Assembly: GCA_034336665.1 (NCBI GenBank)
Contig: CM067584.1
Location: forward strand, 248,001 to 312,000
Direction of reading: 5' to 3'
Length of the DNA stretch: 64,000 bases
Origin: Luscinia megarhynchos
Taxonomy: Eukaryota > Chordata > Aves > Passeriformes > Turdidae
Part shown: piece after piece, positions 63,301 through 64,000 of the stretch
How positions within the stretch are numbered: position 1 is the first letter of the stretch
How the letters are laid out: each line of letters begins with the position of its first letter
Notes under the pieces: generated by a model
The model's input: the letters and a program-made list of their open reading frames with translations, nothing else
Told to the model about the DNA's origin: nothing
The model's database searches: none
Made by a program: the position numbers and the translations under genes

Positions 63301-64000
63301 TGTGTCCCACGGAGAAATGGAGCTCCAAGGGGAGCAGATTCAGGAGAACCAGAGGCACGGAATAACTAAGTTTGGAAAAGATGCCCAAGATCATCAACCA
63401 CGAGCCAGCCCCACTCCCAGGGTCAGAAGTGACCCCTGTCCTTAGTGCCACCAGTAGCCCTGTCCCCAGTGCCACCAGTGACCCCTGTCTCCAGTGCCAG
63501 CAGTGACCCTGTCCCCAGTGCCAGCAGTGACCCCTGTCCCCAGTCCCAGCAGTGACCCTGTCCCCAGTGCCAGCAGTGACCCCTGTCCTTAGTGCCAGCA
63601 GTGATCCTGTCCTTAGTGCCAGCAGTGACCCCTGTCCCCAGTGCCACCACTGATCCCTGTCCCCAGTGCTACCAGTGACCCCTGTCCCCAGTGCCACCAG
63701 TGACCCCTGTCCTTAGTGCCACCAGTGACCCCCTGTCCCCAGTGCCACCAATGACCCCTGTCCTTAGTGCCACCAGTGACCCCTGTCCCCAGTGCCACCA
63801 ATGACCCCCTGTCCTTAGTGCCACCAGTGACCCCTGTCCCCAGTGCCAGCAGTGATCCTGTCCTTAGTGCCACCAGGGTCACTACCCCTGTCCCCAGTGC
63901 CACCAATGACCCCTGTCCTTAGTGCCACCAGTGACCCCTGTCCCCAGTGCCAGCAGTGATCCTGTCCTTAGTGCCACCAGTGACCCCTGTCCTTAGTGCC
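48338..64000 (+). CDS. ARHGAP25: ARHGAP25, Rho GTPase-activating protein 25 (5' half, runs off the window)
   Basis: A Rac-directed GTPase-activating protein, mainly of leukocytes, that controls actin and phagocytosis. Six coding exons are visible: 48338-48398, 51769-51956, 54365-54452, 55484-55603, 58159-58363 and 62187-62319, with matching phases and GT/AG sites. Exon 1 reads [14 protein letters not shown], as in the human long isoform. Exon 2 continues ARSRSVM, then starts the PH domain ([24 protein letters not shown]). Exons 3-4 finish it ([24 protein letters not shown]). Exons 5-6 begin the RhoGAP domain, with the arginine finger in [10 protein letters not shown] and the [10 protein letters not shown] and [11 protein letters not shown] motifs. 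The remaining GAP domain and coiled-coil C-terminus lie beyond the edge. About 265 codons are present. Junction-derived repeats flank exon 2 (left) and exon 5 (right). ARHGAP22 and ARHGAP24 are relatives, but the N-terminus fits ARHGAP25. Confidence 0.94.
49205..49378 (+). repeat. 21-bp tandem repeat in ARHGAP25 intron 1
   Basis: About eight copies of a unit near 'aaatggaggaatgaaagcccc', a multiple of three that opens frames on both strands without coding evidence. Confidence 0.9.
50880..51768 (+). repeat. Minisatellite built from the ARHGAP25 exon 2 acceptor region
   Basis: Pyrimidine-rich units such as 'ccccattccctgtgtccctg' repeat for about 0.9 kb up to the exon 2 acceptor. At its right end, acceptor plus exon start is copied: a first decoy starts at 51527, a second at 51658, and the true exon at 51769. 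All three read CGCTCCCGCAG.GT.ATGAGC after a CAG. The second decoy is in the same frame as the true exon (111 bp upstream) and open; the first is out of frame. Confidence 0.9.
52030..52740 (-). mobile_element. LTR-like repeat, family L3, copy B (split)
   Basis: Same blocks as copy A, in two parts: 52030-52163 and about 52491-52740, separated by a 327-bp L2-related insert. It lies in ARHGAP25 intron 2, 74 bp after the exon 2 donor. Confidence 0.72.
52164..52490 (+). mobile_element. LTR-like repeat, family L2 relative, nested copy 3
   Basis: Starts TGTGGCTG, ends CCACACA, and interrupts L3 copy B between 'cagtttggtc' and 'cactggggttcattg'. It shares with L2 copy 2 the order 'aattataaca', 'aatgaatctttt.tattt.gttttgcacaaa', 'ttatttaaa'. 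It is more diverged than copies 1 and 2 from each other. Confidence 0.6.
52790..53105 (+). mobile_element. CR1 LINE fragment in ARHGAP25 intron 2
   Basis: Sense CR1: 'ggaattcccagggaagctgt', 'cccaaggccaggctggagca', 'gggaggtgtccctgccatgg' and 'ggaattccatgaaatg' at the 3' end. Confidence 0.88.
53285..53490 (+). repeat. (TTTTA)n-type microsatellite
   Basis: About 200 bp of TTTTA and TTTTAT units with interruptions. It keeps a short hydrophobic-looking frame open, which is not a gene. Confidence 0.92.
54655..55200 (-). mobile_element. LTR-like element in ARHGAP25 intron 3
   Basis: An AT-rich block with TTTATT near its left end (AATAAA on the minus strand) and otherwise unlike the flanking GC-rich intron. 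The same arrangement is seen in other LTR-like blocks of this window. Ends not defined; no second copy found here. Confidence 0.4.
55930..56180 (-). mobile_element. CR1 LINE fragment in ARHGAP25 intron 4
   Basis: Antisense CR1: 'ctcagctcaaagccattccc' region (near 56020), 'cctgtccctccagcccttgt', and 'tccttcccttctccagcctg' with 'gacacccccagctcttccag'. Located in intron 4. Confidence 0.8.
56345..57720 (+). other. ARHGAP25 intron 4, mixed repeats, unassigned
   Basis: Holds an A-rich low-complexity tract (56815-56900) and, at 56400-56700, sequence with a reversed polyadenylation-like 'aatttatag' that may be another LTR fragment. No exon was found between 55603 and 58159. Confidence 0.45.
57725..58090 (-). 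mobile_element. LTR-like repeat, family L3, copy C
   Basis: Third copy of the L3 family, with the same order of blocks as copy A and uninterrupted. Its right end is about 70 bp upstream of ARHGAP25 exon 5. Confidence 0.72.
58358..58672 (+). repeat. Tandem copies of the ARHGAP25 exon 5 splice donor
   Basis: The exon end 'ctgctttcccag|gtaactg' is repeated every 31-34 bp. GTAACTG occurs eight times (58364, then about 58395, 58429, 58462, 58493, 58527, 58560, 58592), each preceded by CCCAG; the last two units carry CAGCTAGCTG and have lost the GT. Two sub-types alternate, 'ctgatctgagag' and 'ctgccccgagag'. Reading past the first donor gives AGG TAA, an immediate stop. Confidence 0.95.
58680..60275 (+). 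other. ARHGAP25 intron 5, left part
   Basis: AT-rich at 58790-59100 (possibly a decayed element), then mixed sequence with a doubled 'gatgggagaagggtttt' (near 59690-59735) and a short 'gtgcccagagct' repeat (59940-60025). No exon is recognised. Confidence 0.45.
60276..60934 (-). mobile_element. LTR-like element in ARHGAP25 intron 5
   Basis: An AT-rich 659-bp block starting TGTAAGAGCC and ending CCCTCCCAACA, with TTTATT near the left (AATAAA on the minus strand). TG...CA ends and position next to the second element at 61021 suggest a solo LTR. CTGGG lies on both sides, though not exactly at the borders. Confidence 0.5.
60935..61020 (+). repeat. 86-bp duplicate of sequence upstream of ARHGAP25 exon 6
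   Basis: Matches about 62070-62155 closely ('ctgggtgcccc.aggatgctctg', 'cctccctgttt', 'cacagagctcaggcagagcc', 'ggggacctgct'). Its left border is the end of one LTR-like element and its right border the TGTGGATG start of another. Confidence 0.75.
61021..61405 (+). mobile_element. Solo LTR-like element, family L1, copy 2
   Basis: Partner of 9487-9880. Shared order: TGTGGATG, 'gagaaatgttc', 'aaagtaattggatggc', 'caacttataa', 'caataaaacgcc', 'tgatattctatgta', 'gaaataaagct', 'ggctggctgag'. It is in the sense direction of ARHGAP25, in intron 5. No retroviral genes. Confidence 0.72.
61406..62186 (+). other. ARHGAP25 intron 5, right part
   Basis: Up to the exon 6 acceptor (GCCCTGGCAG). The block 61440-62060 may hold another diverged element ('tgctttattccaatgaaggg' is a reversed polyadenylation-like signal). 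Contains the second copy of the 86-bp duplicate near 62070-62155. Confidence 0.45.
62344..62826 (-). mobile_element. LTR-like element 24 bp after ARHGAP25 exon 6
   Basis: Starts TGTTAG and ends GCTACA, with a reversed TTTTATT near its left, and CpG-containing sequence ('cgcgaccgaaatgcggtc') that suggests a fairly young insertion. About 480 bp, no coding content. Confidence 0.5.
63425..64000 (+). repeat. About 26-bp minisatellite, continuing off the edge
   Basis: More than twenty copies of units near 'agtgccaccagtgacccctg' plus 'tccttagtg' or 'tccccagtg', in ARHGAP25 intron 6. Some units have 'agcagtgatcctg'. The left flank (63185-63425) may be a diverged CR1. Confidence 0.92.

Overview
The window looks like a piece of a bird genome, most likely a songbird, on a small GC-rich chromosome. 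The signs are many CR1 retrotransposon fragments with the avian 3' end, several solo-LTR-like elements including one that opens like a common passerine ERVL-type LTR, no mammalian SINEs, compact genes with CpG-island promoters, and many GC-rich minisatellites. These are readings by eye; no database was searched.

Four protein-coding genes are supported exon by exon. TMEM230 (minus strand, coding 9321-11915, noncoding first exon near 17107-17225) encodes a complete 120-residue vesicle-trafficking membrane protein. PCNA (minus strand, 18679-21684, six coding exons) encodes a complete 262-residue sliding clamp. CDS2 (plus strand, 22340-39679, thirteen coding exons) encodes a complete 448-residue phosphatidate cytidylyltransferase with a long 3' UTR ending near 43585. 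ARHGAP25 (plus strand, from 48338) contributes its first six coding exons, covering the N-terminus, the PH domain and the first part of the RhoGAP domain, and runs off the right edge. PCNA and CDS2 are head to head, about 655 bp apart between start codons, across one CpG island. The first 8 kb and the CDS2-ARHGAP25 gap hold repeats but no gene I can recognise.

Layout: 1-8.3 kb, intergenic; 8.3-17.2 kb, TMEM230 with a large minisatellite in intron 1; 17.3-17.9 kb, an LTR-like insert between GC-rich blocks; 18.2-21.7 kb, PCNA; 21.7-22.3 kb, shared promoter; 22.3-43.6 kb, CDS2; 43.6-48.3 kb, intergenic CR1 and LTR sequence; 48.3-64 kb, ARHGAP25 5' half, densely invaded by LTR-like elements.

The most interesting signal is a set of minisatellites whose units are copies of an exon-intron junction. 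CDS2 exon 2 (donor, 40-bp unit), CDS2 exon 6 (donor, about 26-bp unit), ARHGAP25 exon 2 (acceptor plus exon start, two decoy exon starts) and ARHGAP25 exon 5 (donor, about 33-bp unit, eight GTAACTG donors in a row) each carry the true splice site at one end of the array, followed or preceded by near-copies. Several LTR-like elements also end within about 25-35 bp of a splice site. The genes are unrelated in function; the shared theme is how introns on this chromosome grow.
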